A stretch of DNA of 64,000 nucleotides, taken from positions 20,000-83,999 of the forward strand of contig CASEHS010000004.1 of NCBI GenBank assembly GCA_949287815.1, given 5' to 3'. Both the position numbers and the translations under genes were made by a program. Each line of letters begins with the position of its first letter. Position 1 is the first letter of the stretch. Below are positions 15,490 to 23,769 of the stretch, one piece after another. The notes below the pieces were generated by a model. The model worked only from the letters and a program-made list of their open reading frames with translations, ran no database searches and was not told the DNA's origin. This DNA comes from an uncultured Bacillota bacterium. GTDB lineage: Bacteria > Bacillota > Clostridia > Christensenellales > Borkfalkiaceae.

Positions 15490-16662
15490 TTAAAATCCTC
15501 CGAACGAACAAGTGTTATCTTCAATTCCCGCAGCGCAAAAATGTTTCTTTCCGCTCTTTTGCGCACGTTTTTGCAATTCTGCAAAATACAGCTCTTCGTC
15601 AAAAGGTAACTCGATCTCTCGGTCCAGCCAAGAGGAGAGCAACATGGCGTTCATCAGAGTTACACTGTTGATACCCTCTTTCCCGTAAACAAAGAGAGGT
15701 TCTTCACCGCGGATAGCCGCTACAAAATTGCGAAGCACATATATATGTCTGTCAAAAGAATCCGTCATTTTCATGACTTCCCGCTCAGTCATTTGCGGTT
15801 GGGCAAAACTCGACTGTGCAGTTCTGATAAATTCCGATTCGTCTGTTTGATATTCGTAAAGTTTAAGACTTCCGCCTTCCAATAAAATTTTTCCGCGAGA
15901 GCCGATTATTTCAAGGCGATTTACGCCGTGCGATTCGCCCGTGGAAGTGACAAAAACTCCTGTCGCTCCGTTTTCATATTCAAAGTATGCGGTGACCTCG
16001 TCCTCCACTTCTACATCATGATGTTTCCCAAATCCGCAAAACGCACGAACACGGACAGGCATTCCTGTAAACCATTGCAAAAGATCGATCTGGTGGATCG
16101 CCTGATTGATCAGAACGCCGCCGCCTTCACCCAGCCACGTAGCGCGCCAGGATCCCGAATCATAATAATGCTGGGTACGGAACCAGTTCGTGATTTCCCA
16201 GTTGACCCGTTTCAACTGACCGATCGCACCGTTTAAAATCAGCTCACGTACTTTTTTATGTAAGGGATTTTCACGCTGGTTGAACATGGCGGAAAAAATT
16301 TTACCCGATTTTGCAGCCGCCTCGTTCATTTGTTTTACCTGAAGCGTATAAACGCCCGTAGGTTTTTCGGACAGAACATGAAGCCCTTTTTCAAATGCAT
16401 GGATCGCAAGAGCGGGATGGCTGTAATGCGGTGTGGCAATGATGACCGCATCCACATCCGCTTTATCGATAAGTTCTTCCCCGCAAGGATAAGTTTTATA
16501 TTCCCCCGGATACATTTCTTTGACTTTCTGCAATTTCAAAGGGTCTAAATCGGCGATCGCCGTTACAATGCCGCCGTCTACCTTGCCCGACTGAAAAAAG
16601 CCGAGATGCACCGAACCCATATTGCCTGTACCGATAATACCGATCTTTACTTTTTTATCCAT
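15490..16662 (-). CDS. Gfo/Idh/MocA-family NAD(P)-dependent oxidoreductase
   Basis: A sugar oxidoreductase with an N-terminal Rossmann fold (GIIGTGNMGSVH, about residues 8-19), the EKPTGVY motif near 98-104, and a C-terminal alpha/beta substrate domain; 390 residues. It is a paralogue of the protein at 18314, sharing long blocks such as YYDSGSWRATW, HQIDLLQW and YENGATGVF. The substrate is not readable from sequence; family members oxidise glycosides, inositols or aminosugars, often at C3. It overlaps the TIM-barrel gene at 16647 by 16 bases and ends 2 bases before the uxaC start, so it belongs to the glucuronate operon. Confidence 0.88.
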   Translation of the reverse strand: MDKKVKIGIIGTGNMGSVHLGFFQSGKVDGGIVTAIADLDPLKLQKVKEMYPGEYKTYPCGEELIDKADVDAVIIATPHYSHPALAIHAFEKGLHVLSEKPTGVYTLQVKQMNEAAAKSGKIFSAMFNQRENPLHKKVRELILNGAIGQLKRVNWEITNWFRTQHYYDSGSWRATWLGEGGGVLINQAIHQIDLLQWFTGMPVRVRAFCGFGKHHDVEVEDEVTAYFEYENGATGVFVTSTGESHGVNRLEIIGSRGKILLEGGSLKLYEYQTDESEFIRTAQSSFAQPQMTEREVMKMTDSFDRHIYVLRNFVAAIRGEEPLFVYGKEGINSVTLMNAMLLSSWLDREIELPFDEELYFAELQKRAQKSGKKHFCAAGIEDNTCSFGGF

Positions 16663-17501
16663 TCCCCTTCACTCTCCGTATAACCGCATTCGGTCAAAAC
16701 TTTTTTCAACGCATCGGCTGCCGTATCGAAAGCCTCGTCTGCCGAAGAAAAAACATATTTGTTTTTCATTTCGTGCTTATCGATCGACGCATATCCCGAA
16801 AACTGTTTTAGATGCGGTTCAAGCGTAAGAGTTGTGTCTTTTTCAATACTTTCTATGAGTGCGGGAATTTGTCCGTCGCCTTCTCCCGCAGGAACGAGTT
16901 CGCCCGTTCTGAGCGCGTCTTTAATATGATAATACCCTGCGCGCTTTACCATTTTTTTCATATTCTCAACGCTTTCGCCGACCTGAACATAGTTGGCAGG
17001 ATCGTACGCACTTGCAAGTCCCTTTACATTATCCAAAAGATCGCTTACCCGCTCTGCGATATCACCGTAGATATCTTTTTCATTTTCATGATAGAGCGTG
17101 ACCCCGGCTTTTTTTGCCTGCGCAACAAGACTTTGCATTCGCGAGATCACTTCATCTCTTACCGAAGCATACTCCTTTGTAAAGAAACTGAAAACGCGTA
17201 TTTTTTTGCAATCGAAAATTTCGCAAAGATGTAATAACTTTTCCAAAACTTCCTGCTCTTTCGCAAAATCCGCTTCAATATCACTCTTGCCGAGCGGAGA
17301 TCCGATCGACCAGACAGTAATTCCCGCGCTTTTGAGTGCACAAGCAATTTCTTTTGCTTTCTCGTCACTGAAATCTTTTACATTGACGCCGTCCACACTG
17401 CGCAATTCGATTTTTCTTATACCGTTACGAAGAAGGGCGGCTATCTGCCCTGTAATGGACTCCGCCGCCTCATCCGCAAAAGCACATAAACTGATTCGCA
17501 T
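16647..17501 (-). CDS. xylose-isomerase-like TIM barrel (sugar phosphate isomerase/epimerase)
   Basis: A 284-residue protein of the AP-endonuclease-2/xylose isomerase-like TIM-barrel superfamily, beginning MRISLCAFADEAAES. The metal-site blocks are LYHENEKDIYG (about 136-146), SAYDPANYVQVG, and YHIKDA near residue 193, ending with a glutamate strand (TLTLEPHL). Such proteins act as isomerases, epimerases or, with a Gfo/Idh partner, as eliminases of 3-keto-glycosides. It differs clearly from the paralogous pair at 17539 and 42942. Its start has GGAGG eight bases upstream. Confidence 0.85.
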   Translation of the reverse strand: MRISLCAFADEAAESITGQIAALLRNGIRKIELRSVDGVNVKDFSDEKAKEIACALKSAGITVWSIGSPLGKSDIEADFAKEQEVLEKLLHLCEIFDCKKIRVFSFFTKEYASVRDEVISRMQSLVAQAKKAGVTLYHENEKDIYGDIAERVSDLLDNVKGLASAYDPANYVQVGESVENMKKMVKRAGYYHIKDALRTGELVPAGEGDGQIPALIESIEKDTTLTLEPHLKQFSGYASIDKHEMKNKYVFSSADEAFDTAADALKKVLTECGYTESEGEWIKK

Positions 17502-17538
17502 AAATGCCTCCGTTTTTATGCCTGATCAATTCCAAAGG

Positions 17539-18294
17539 TCAGCACATTTTTCTCTCTTTCAGATTTTTCAGGCTTATCGCAAGACTTTCGAACGGATCAC
17601 CGTCACACTCATCCTGCTCTATTGCCGCCCATTCCACTTTTCGAGCAATACATTCGGCATAAATACTTTCATAATCCATATTTCCTTCAAATATTTCTGC
17701 CATTGAAGTTTTGCCCTCCTCAGGCGGCACGCGCATATCTTTAAAATGTACGATAGGCGTTCTTCCTTGAAAATCCTTTAAAAATTTTATCGGTGATCCA
17801 CCTGCACGCTGTATCCAATACATATCGGGCAAAAAACTGAATCTTTCTTTATCGGTATGTTCGCGCAAATAGTCGATCGGTCTTACACCGTCATAAATTT
17901 TAAACTCATGGTCGTGGTTATGATATGTAAAGCCCAACCCAGCCGCGTGAATTTTTTCCAGTGCGGGAGAAATATCATCCAAAAACTTTTTATAATCGTC
18001 CAAACTTTTACCCGAAAAACAACCAATACCGATATATTTTGTACCGAAAAGTTTATTTTCTTCAATCAGAGCGTCCGTATCGCCTACTATCCTGTCAAAA
18101 GAATTATGGGTCACACATGCCTGCAACCCGTTTTCTTTCAGCGCTTTCACTATATTTCTCGGATGATACGCTGATATCCCGGAAATCTGTACCGCTTCGT
18201 AACCGATCTTACGGATCTTCTCAAATGTTTTTAATACATCTTCGTCCGAATCCATAAATTTACGTACAGTAAAAAGTTGCGCTGCTATTTTCAT
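17539..18294 (-). CDS. xylose-isomerase-like TIM barrel, paralogue of the gene at 42942
   Basis: A 251-residue sugar isomerase/epimerase-like protein starting MKIAAQLFTVRKFM. Metal-ligand blocks are FTYHNHDHEF (about 120-129), LPDMYW, VHFKDMR and EQDECDGDPF. It is very similar along its whole length to the protein at 42942-43706. The two genes are 24 kb apart but lie under promoters with the same operator box. The gene follows the Gfo/Idh gene at 18314 by 19 bases. The pairing with Gfo/Idh suggests a two-step reaction on a sugar or glycoside; the exact substrate is unknown. Confidence 0.87.
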   Translation of the reverse strand: MKIAAQLFTVRKFMDSDEDVLKTFEKIRKIGYEAVQISGISAYHPRNIVKALKENGLQACVTHNSFDRIVGDTDALIEENKLFGTKYIGIGCFSGKSLDDYKKFLDDISPALEKIHAAGLGFTYHNHDHEFKIYDGVRPIDYLREHTDKERFSFLPDMYWIQRAGGSPIKFLKDFQGRTPIVHFKDMRVPPEEGKTSMAEIFEGNMDYESIYAECIARKVEWAAIEQDECDGDPFESLAISLKNLKERKMC

Positions 18295-18313
18295 TTTTCC
18301 TTCCTTGCTCTAC

Positions 18314-19483
18314 TTACTTCGAGCCATACGTACCTGCCGTATCGAGAACTACGCTCTTTGCTTCTTTTTTCCCGGAAGTCGCTATATGTTTCTGAAGCTC
18401 TGCAAGATATTCATCATCATCAAAAGGAAGCGTTACCGCTTTATCTTTCCATGTAGAAAGCAACATTGCATCCATAAGCATAACGCTCTGCAAACCTTCT
18501 CTTCCGTCTACAAAGAGCGGTTCGAGTCCCAAAACTGCATTCGCAAAATTGTTTAAAATACCGATATGCTGAGGATTGATACCTTCCGGTTTGATTTCTT
18601 CATAAGTATATTTCGGTTCACCGAAACCACCTTTGTAAGTTGCGTTGAATTCTCTCTCGTCTTGTTCAAGACGCCAAACTTTAAGAATATTATTCTCACA
18701 GACAAGTTTGCCCTTCGTGCCGAGAATTTCAAAGCGATTCGTACCGGGAGTATCCGCAGTGCAGGTAATAAATACACCTGTCGCACCGTTTTCATATTCA
18801 AGATAAGCCGTTACGTCGTCTTCGACTTCTATCTTATGCCATTTTCCGAAATGACAGAAGGAACGAATTGTTTTAGGCATCATACCCGTTACCCATTGCA
18901 GCAGGTCGAGCTGGTGCGGGCATTGATTAAACAATACGCCGCCGCCTTCACCTGCCCAGGTCGCGCGCCAAGAGCCCGAATCGTAATAGCTCTGTGAACG
19001 ATACCAGTCCGTGATCTGCCAATGTACCCTTTTTATCGTGCCCACCGTACCGCTTTGCACCAGTTCACGCATTTTTATATAAACCGGATTTGTTCTCTGA
19101 TTGAACATTACGGTATACATTTTGTCTGACTTCTCTGCTACTGCATTGATTTCTTTGACCTGCTTCGTGTAAACACCCGCGGGCTTTTCGCAGACGACGT
19201 GTTTTCCTGCTTTAAGAGCTGCAATCGAGAGTTCAGGGTGAAAATAATGAGGGGTAGCAACGATAATTACATCCGTATCCCCCTTTTCGATCAGCTCTGC
19301 CGCACTCGAATAGCACGCATAATCTCCCGGAAATCTTTTTTTTGCCGATTCCAGTTTTTCAGGATCGATATCTGCAATCGCCGTAACTTTTCCGTTCAGA
19401 ATTTTTCCTTCCGTAAAAAAACGTAAATGGCCTGAACCCATATTTCCTACGCCGATGATTCCGAATTTAACTTTTTCCTGCAT
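18314..19483 (-). CDS. Gfo/Idh/MocA-family NAD(P)-dependent oxidoreductase (first gene of the glucuronate operon)
   Basis: 389 residues with the Rossmann motif GIIGVGNMGSGH (about 8-19) and the EKPAGVY motif (about 98-104). It is a close paralogue of the protein at 15490. TGGAGGG precedes the ATG at 19483. As the first gene behind the TGCAA/TGCTA operator promoter, it heads the operon Gfo/Idh, TIM barrel, TIM barrel, Gfo/Idh, uxaC, uxuA, uxuB. It faces a divergent AraC regulator gene 108 bases away. Two oxidoreductases bracketing two TIM barrels is the gene content of known oxidoreductive glycoside-cleavage clusters; this is an analogy, not proof. Confidence 0.88.
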   Translation of the reverse strand: MQEKVKFGIIGVGNMGSGHLRFFTEGKILNGKVTAIADIDPEKLESAKKRFPGDYACYSSAAELIEKGDTDVIIVATPHYFHPELSIAALKAGKHVVCEKPAGVYTKQVKEINAVAEKSDKMYTVMFNQRTNPVYIKMRELVQSGTVGTIKRVHWQITDWYRSQSYYDSGSWRATWAGEGGGVLFNQCPHQLDLLQWVTGMMPKTIRSFCHFGKWHKIEVEDDVTAYLEYENGATGVFITCTADTPGTNRFEILGTKGKLVCENNILKVWRLEQDEREFNATYKGGFGEPKYTYEEIKPEGINPQHIGILNNFANAVLGLEPLFVDGREGLQSVMLMDAMLLSTWKDKAVTLPFDDDEYLAELQKHIATSGKKEAKSVVLDTAGTYGSK

Positions 19484-19511
19484 ATTGATTGCCCTCCAAA
19501 TTCTGCATTTT

Positions 19512-19567
19512 ATTATAAACTAAAAAGTTTGCAATGTAAATAGCAAAAATTTCGTATTCATATTGCA
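19512..19567 (-). promoter_or_regulatory. promoter and operator of the Gfo/Idh-uxaC-uxuAB operon (site 1)
   Basis: Minus strand: TATAAT (19517-19512), 17-base spacer, TTTACA (19540-19535). TGCTA (19545-19541) directly abuts the -35, and after 17 bases comes TGCAA (19567-19563). The same two half-sites with the same spacing occur at 40134-40160 and 43783-43809. Two half-sites 22 bp apart next to the -35 fit activation by an AraC-family protein. Confidence 0.8.
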
Positions 19568-19591
19568 TTCTTTAAGATTTTATGATAACAT
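19563..19591 (+). promoter_or_regulatory. candidate promoter of the araC gene at 19592
   Basis: TTGCAT (19563-19568), 17-base spacer, TAACAT (19586-19591). The -35 is the outer half-site of the divergent operator. The -10 touches the annotated ATG, so transcription would begin near the second in-frame ATG (19598), giving a leaderless or near-leaderless mRNA. An alternative -10, TATGAT at 19581-19586, has no good -35. Confidence 0.5.
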
Positions 19592-20410
19592 ATGAATATG
19601 ACTGAAAAAACTGACGATTATTCCTACAAATTCGGTGAAAACGGCTTTTGGTTTTCACATTCTTACGAAAACAATCCGTGCAAAAACGATTATTACCGAC
19701 ATAATCATTCAAGCTATGAGCTTTATGCCTGTATGAGCGGATACATAGATTTTGTCGTGGAAGACAAACTGTATAAACTCCCCTCCGGATCATTTTTACT
19801 GATCAAACCGTTTGCATACCATTATGCCAGCATAAAGAATTATAACGAACCTTATAACCGTGTTGTTTTCAATTTTGACAGAAAAATGATTTTTCCGGAA
19901 ATACTTGGCTTTCTCGATTCAGAAAAAGAATTTTTTGTTTGGAAAAACGAAAAATTACTTGGCGAATTCATGCAACTGGAAAAAGCATATATGTCTTATC
20001 AGAAAAACGATATAACGCTTCTCGCTCAGATCCGACTTAACGAAATACTTCTCGATCTGAAATACAGAGACGGCCCTCCGCACGAAACGCATATTTTGAA
20101 CCCTTCTGTAAGTCTGATCCTTAAATATGTGAACGAACACCTCTATGAACCGTTAAGCCTTAAAAATATCTCGGCGAACCTTTTTCTGTCTCCGACTTAT
20201 ATTTCTCAGGTATTTTCTCACCACATGAAGATCAGCGTCATGGATTACATAAAGCAAAAAAAGATTTTCATTGCGCAGGACATGATTTCAAGCGGATCTG
20301 CACCCACAGCAGTTGCAAGGCAGCTCGGATTTAATGATTACTCTACGTTTTACAGACTCTATAAAAAATATCTTAAAGATAATCCTTCCGCTCCGCCTTT
20401 AAACAATTAA
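19592..20410 (+). CDS. AraC-family transcriptional regulator (cupin sensor plus AraC HTH)
   Basis: Likely sugar-responsive regulator of the divergent operon. In the 272-residue protein the N-terminal ~140 residues form a cupin-type sensor (HNHSSYELYACMSG near 36-49). The C-terminal ~100 residues form the two-HTH AraC domain: LSLKNISANLFLSPTYISQVF, about 184-204, and the second HTH with RQLGFNDYSTFYRLYKKYL. There is no ribosome binding site before either ATG (19592 or 19598). It is divergent from the oxidoreductase gene and probably controls itself through the shared operator. It resembles the regulator at 40191 (both have KISVMDYIK/QISVMDYIK-type blocks). Confidence 0.9.
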   Translation: MNMTEKTDDYSYKFGENGFWFSHSYENNPCKNDYYRHNHSSYELYACMSGYIDFVVEDKLYKLPSGSFLLIKPFAYHYASIKNYNEPYNRVVFNFDRKMIFPEILGFLDSEKEFFVWKNEKLLGEFMQLEKAYMSYQKNDITLLAQIRLNEILLDLKYRDGPPHETHILNPSVSLILKYVNEHLYEPLSLKNISANLFLSPTYISQVFSHHMKISVMDYIKQKKIFIAQDMISSGSAPTAVARQLGFNDYSTFYRLYKKYLKDNPSAPPLNN

Positions 20411-20420
20411 TTATATACAA

Positions 20421-20460
20421 GAAAGAGGCGCAGTATGTGATCACATACTGCGCCTCTTTC
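20421..20460. terminator. bidirectional terminator, perfect 40-base palindrome
   Basis: GAAAGAGGCGCAGTATGTGA is followed directly by its exact reverse complement, between the convergent araC (plus) and shikimate kinase (minus) genes. No unpaired loop is encoded, so a few central pairs must open. Confidence 0.85.
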
Positions 20461-20486
20461 CTGTTCTTGCTATTATCCTGATTTTA

Positions 20487-21002
20487 TTAACTTTTTTCTC
20501 CGACGCCTTTCATTATTGCTTCTACCGTCTGTTCCAAGTTAAGACCGTCACAATCAACAATAACTTCCGCATATTTTTCATAGAGCGGAACGCGCTCCTC
20601 ATACAATTCCGAAAGCGTTTCTCCCTTTTTGCGCATTACCACGCCGCGGCGAAAAATATCTTTGCCTGCCAGTCTGCGAGAAAGCTCTTCAATGCTTACA
20701 TGAAGATATACAATAACGCCTTTTTCTGCAAATTTTTTCATTGCCGATTCACTGTATACCGCACTTCCGCCCGTTGCGATAACACAATGCTCCGCGTTTA
20801 ATTGCATATTGACCCGCTCTTCCGCTTCGATAAAACCCTGCACGCCCTTTTTTTCCAAAATCTCATACAATAAAGCTTTTTCGGCTCTCTGCAAGAGAAG
20901 ATCTGTATCCGTATACTCATACCCTGTTTTTTTTGCCAGCAACACACCTGCCGTGCTTTTACCCGAAGCAGGCATTCCTATCAGTACTATATTCTTTTTC
21001 AT
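20487..21002 (-). CDS. aroK: shikimate kinase (or shikimate kinase-like P-loop kinase)
   Basis: Phosphorylates shikimate in the chorismate pathway. The 171-residue protein has the Walker A loop GMPASGKST (9-17), the DTD motif near 32-34, an IATGGSAVY block (about 75-83) and an arginine-containing lid (DIFRRGVVMRKKGETL), followed by ERVPLYEKYAEVIVD. It stands alone with its own promoter, away from other aro genes, so the exact substrate is a family inference. Confidence 0.85.
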   Translation of the reverse strand: MKKNIVLIGMPASGKSTAGVLLAKKTGYEYTDTDLLLQRAEKALLYEILEKKGVQGFIEAEERVNMQLNAEHCVIATGGSAVYSESAMKKFAEKGVIVYLHVSIEELSRRLAGKDIFRRGVVMRKKGETLSELYEERVPLYEKYAEVIVDCDGLNLEQTVEAIMKGVGEKS

Positions 21003-21030
21003 TTTTCTTTCCCTTTTGAAAATATCTTTG

Positions 21031-21060
21031 ATTATACACCATCTATGCTCTTTTCGTCAA
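21031..21060 (-). promoter_or_regulatory. promoter of the shikimate kinase gene
   Basis: Minus strand: TTGACG (21060-21055), 18-base spacer, TATAAT (21036-21031), about 28 bases before the ATG. Confidence 0.75.
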
Positions 21061-21078
21061 ATTAATTGTGAAAATCGT

Positions 21079-21107
21079 TTGAAGCGCCGCCTTTTTTCTG
21101 CTATAAT
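21079..21107 (+). promoter_or_regulatory. promoter of mutY, implying a leaderless transcript
   Basis: TTGAAG (21079-21084), 17-base spacer, TATAAT (21102-21107). Only seven bases separate the -10 from the ATG at 21115, so the predicted transcription start coincides with the start codon. No ribosome binding site is present. Confidence 0.7.
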
Positions 21108-21114
21108 ACACCGT

Positions 21115-22155
21115 ATGGAAAATATTCAGAATATGCTGTCGGCACTTCCCGACCTGCTTCTGCCTTGGTATGACGAAAACAAGCGCGATCTTCCCTGGCG
21201 GAAAAACATCGACCCTTACCGCGTTTGGGTTTCGGAGATCATGTTACAGCAAACACGAGTGGAAGCCGCAAAAAGTTATTATATCCGTTTTCTCGAACAG
21301 CTTCCGACCGTACGCGATCTAGCCTGTTGTTCGGAAGAAAAACTTCTCAAACTTTGGGAAGGGCTGGGTTATTACAGCCGCGCGAAAAATATGCAAAAAG
21401 GCGCAAAACAGATACTCGAACTCGGCGGATTTCCCGATTCCGCGGAAAATCTGAAAAAAATCTGCGGCGTGGGCGAATATACCGCAGGCGCAGTTGCTTC
21501 TATCGCTTTCGGAAAACCTTCTCCTGCCGTGGACGGAAACGTGGTACGGGTATTGTCCCGCTTTTTGGGCGACGCCCGCCCCGACAAAGTTTTACGCCCC
21601 GAATACACAACTCTTCTTGCCCCCGTCTATCCCGAAAAAAGATGCGGAGATTTCACGCAAAGCCTTATGGAACTGGGCGCGATCGTCTGCACTCCCCGTT
21701 CCCCCTCCTGCTCTTCCTGTCCTCTTTCCGCCCTTTGCAAAACGAAAGGTGATTCTCTTCCGCTCAAAAAAGAAAAACCGGAGCGCAAAATATCCGATCT
21801 CACTTTGTTTGTGTTTTTCGATCATAAAGGGATCTGGCTCGAAAAGAGAGAAAGCGGCGTTTTGAACGGAATGTGGCAATTTTTCAATACACAAGGCACA
21901 CTTTCTTCCTCGGATGCGGAAAAATATCTTAAAGAAAAGGGTTTAAACCACTTTACGATCGGGAAAAGCAAATCGCATAAACACGTATTTACCCACCTTA
22001 TCTGGAACATGACGGCTTACCCCGTCTTTACGCAAGAAAATCTGTCCTCACTTACGGGATTTTCTTCCTTACAATATTTTACTAAACGCGAAACGCTCGG
22101 AGAAATTTCTCTTCCGTCCGCATTCCGCTGGTGTCTCTCCCTATGCTCCTTTTAA
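21115..22155 (+). CDS. mutY: adenine DNA glycosylase MutY
   Basis: Removes adenine mispaired with 8-oxoguanine. The 346-residue protein has the catalytic glutamate in SEIMLQQTRV (about 41-50), the helix-hairpin-helix CGVGEYTAGA, and the catalytic aspartate in AVDGNVVRV. A complete 4Fe-4S cysteine set follows (C-x6-C-x2-C-x5-C, in the stretch CTPRSPSCSSCPLSALC), then a C-terminal Nudix-like 8-oxoG recognition domain. The frame is open far upstream, but ATG 21115 directly behind a TATAAT box is where family members begin. The transcript is predicted to be leaderless. The 8-oxoG partner enzyme Ogg is 4 kb away. Confidence 0.95.
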   Translation: MENIQNMLSALPDLLLPWYDENKRDLPWRKNIDPYRVWVSEIMLQQTRVEAAKSYYIRFLEQLPTVRDLACCSEEKLLKLWEGLGYYSRAKNMQKGAKQILELGGFPDSAENLKKICGVGEYTAGAVASIAFGKPSPAVDGNVVRVLSRFLGDARPDKVLRPEYTTLLAPVYPEKRCGDFTQSLMELGAIVCTPRSPSCSSCPLSALCKTKGDSLPLKKEKPERKISDLTLFVFFDHKGIWLEKRESGVLNGMWQFFNTQGTLSSSDAEKYLKEKGLNHFTIGKSKSHKHVFTHLIWNMTAYPVFTQENLSSLTGFSSLQYFTKRETLGEISLPSAFRWCLSLCSF

Positions 22156-22194
22156 ACAGTTCAAACAGTTAAATTTTTAAACAGCGATACAGAT

Positions 22195-22233
22195 AAAAAT
22201 ACGCGGAGAGAAAAAGTCACTCCGCGTATTTTT
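22195..22233. terminator. bidirectional terminator between mutY and the gene at 22257
   Basis: The stem AAAAATACGCGGAG (22195-22208) pairs perfectly with 22220-22233 around an 11-base loop, with A/T tracts on both ends. Confidence 0.85.
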
Positions 22234-22256
22234 TATAAGCAATTTTTATATAATTT

Positions 22257-23759
22257 TCAATCGATCGGAGCGTTCGCATAGATGCCGTCCGTATCCGCCT
22301 CTTCCAATACGAGTGAAAGATATTTCTCTGCATTTTCCGCTTGTTCAAAAAACTCTTCCGTGACCGTATTCCAAGCAATAATATCTTTTTGCTGCGGCTC
22401 GGGTCGGATCGCCTCTATTCCGCTCTCTTCGGGCGGCAAAAATTGTTTTTCATCCGGCAGTAAAAAGAAGGGAGAACTCAGTCTGACGCAATAACGCCCT
22501 TTCTGGCAACAGACGAATCCGCGAAGCAGAAAATCGGGAGAATAACGAAAATCTGCGTTTTCGGCGGCGGCACTCTCTCGAGCAAAACCTTGCAAAAGAT
22601 CCCGCTCTTCCTTTGCGTTTTTCTCTTCATCCGATTCACGCAGAGGGTCGCTGAAAAGCAACAAGTTTCTTTCTCGGGTTCTCAAAAATCCGATCGCAGA
22701 CATTCCGTCAAACCTGCTGACCGCAACGTAAAAGGTACTTGTTTTACCGTTTACCGAATACACGTCTGCCTTTTTCAGGTTTCCGAACACATTCACAGCC
22801 GCACTAAACTTCGGCTGAGGCGCTCTGTTTTCATCAGAAAAGATATCCACACCGTTCAGGTAAAAACGCGAATTTCTGGTAATAAAAACACATTCGACGT
22901 TATAATTCTTTATCTTAGGCTTTGATTTGGCAGGCTTTGTGTAAAAATAGAGCCAGCCAAGCAACACAGTCAATCCGAGCGCAAAAATCAGCCCGAAAAC
23001 GTGATGCCACGCAAAAGGAATAAGCACGGAGAAAAACCAGATATGCATAAGGCAGGAAAGAGCGCACAAAACAGCAACCGTGCGGCGCAGAACCTTTCCT
23101 CTCTTATTTATTTTCTCTTGTTTTTCTTCTCCTGTCTTTTTATGCGCGTTTTTTCTGAGAATCAAAAGAAAAATCGAATATGCCCCGCTCAGTATTGCAA
23201 AGGGCAGAAACAAAAAGCTTCCGATCGCCGCAAAGGTATTGTCATAATCGCCCTTCAACGCGCTTTGCACCGCAAGAAAAGCACACAGAACGCCGACAAG
23301 CAATGAAATAACGCACATAATTGCGCTTGCAGTCAACCTTTTGCGCGCAATGTCTGAAACACGCTTGCGCCCCCTTGACAATGCCTTTTTTATACCGCAA
23401 GCATACATACTTCCTTCTTTATAATCGTCCTCGGTCACGTATTCCCTGCCTGAAATGCTTTCAGGTGAAATTTCCGCCGCGTCTAAATCGGCAAGAAGGT
23501 CTTTTTCCCAATTTTCACCCTTCCAAAGCCGAGCCCTAGCCGTCAAAGCAGTTTTATCGGACAGTACGAATTCCCCGTCCGAAAAACACAAAAAGCCCGC
23601 CGCACAAAGACGCTCCAATGATGCGTTCAGCGCGGCGCGCTTTAATTCAGTTTCCGAGAACGCCATCCAACACGCAGCCGCCTGCATAGGCGTTGCGTAC
23701 GAAAAATGCCGCACGAACGCTATGAGCGACTGCTTGTCGCAAGACGTCAGTTTTTCCAT
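22257..23759 (-). CDS. unrecognised membrane protein with an N-terminal winged-helix-like domain and four TM segments
   Basis: I do not recognise this 500-residue protein. Residues ~1-70 look like a winged helix (LERLCAAGFLCFSDGEFVLSD resembles a wing). Four transmembrane helices follow in two pairs (about 140-165, 175-200, 230-255 and 260-280), then a cytosolic C-terminal half of ~220 residues rich in acidic residues. The ATG at 23759 with GGGAG upstream was chosen; the frame is open 30 codons more, into the end of the previous gene. It begins only ten bases after the oxidoreductase gamma subunit gene and is the last gene of the ogg-vor operon, so it may sense or regulate at the membrane. 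Function unknown. Confidence 0.75.
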   Translation of the reverse strand: MEKLTSCDKQSLIAFVRHFSYATPMQAAACWMAFSETELKRAALNASLERLCAAGFLCFSDGEFVLSDKTALTARARLWKGENWEKDLLADLDAAEISPESISGREYVTEDDYKEGSMYACGIKKALSRGRKRVSDIARKRLTASAIMCVISLLVGVLCAFLAVQSALKGDYDNTFAAIGSFLFLPFAILSGAYSIFLLILRKNAHKKTGEEKQEKINKRGKVLRRTVAVLCALSCLMHIWFFSVLIPFAWHHVFGLIFALGLTVLLGWLYFYTKPAKSKPKIKNYNVECVFITRNSRFYLNGVDIFSDENRAPQPKFSAAVNVFGNLKKADVYSVNGKTSTFYVAVSRFDGMSAIGFLRTRERNLLLFSDPLRESDEEKNAKEERDLLQGFARESAAAENADFRYSPDFLLRGFVCCQKGRYCVRLSSPFFLLPDEKQFLPPEESGIEAIRPEPQQKDIIAWNTVTEEFFEQAENAEKYLSLVLEEADTDGIYANAPID

Positions 23760-23769
23760 GTCTTCTCCC

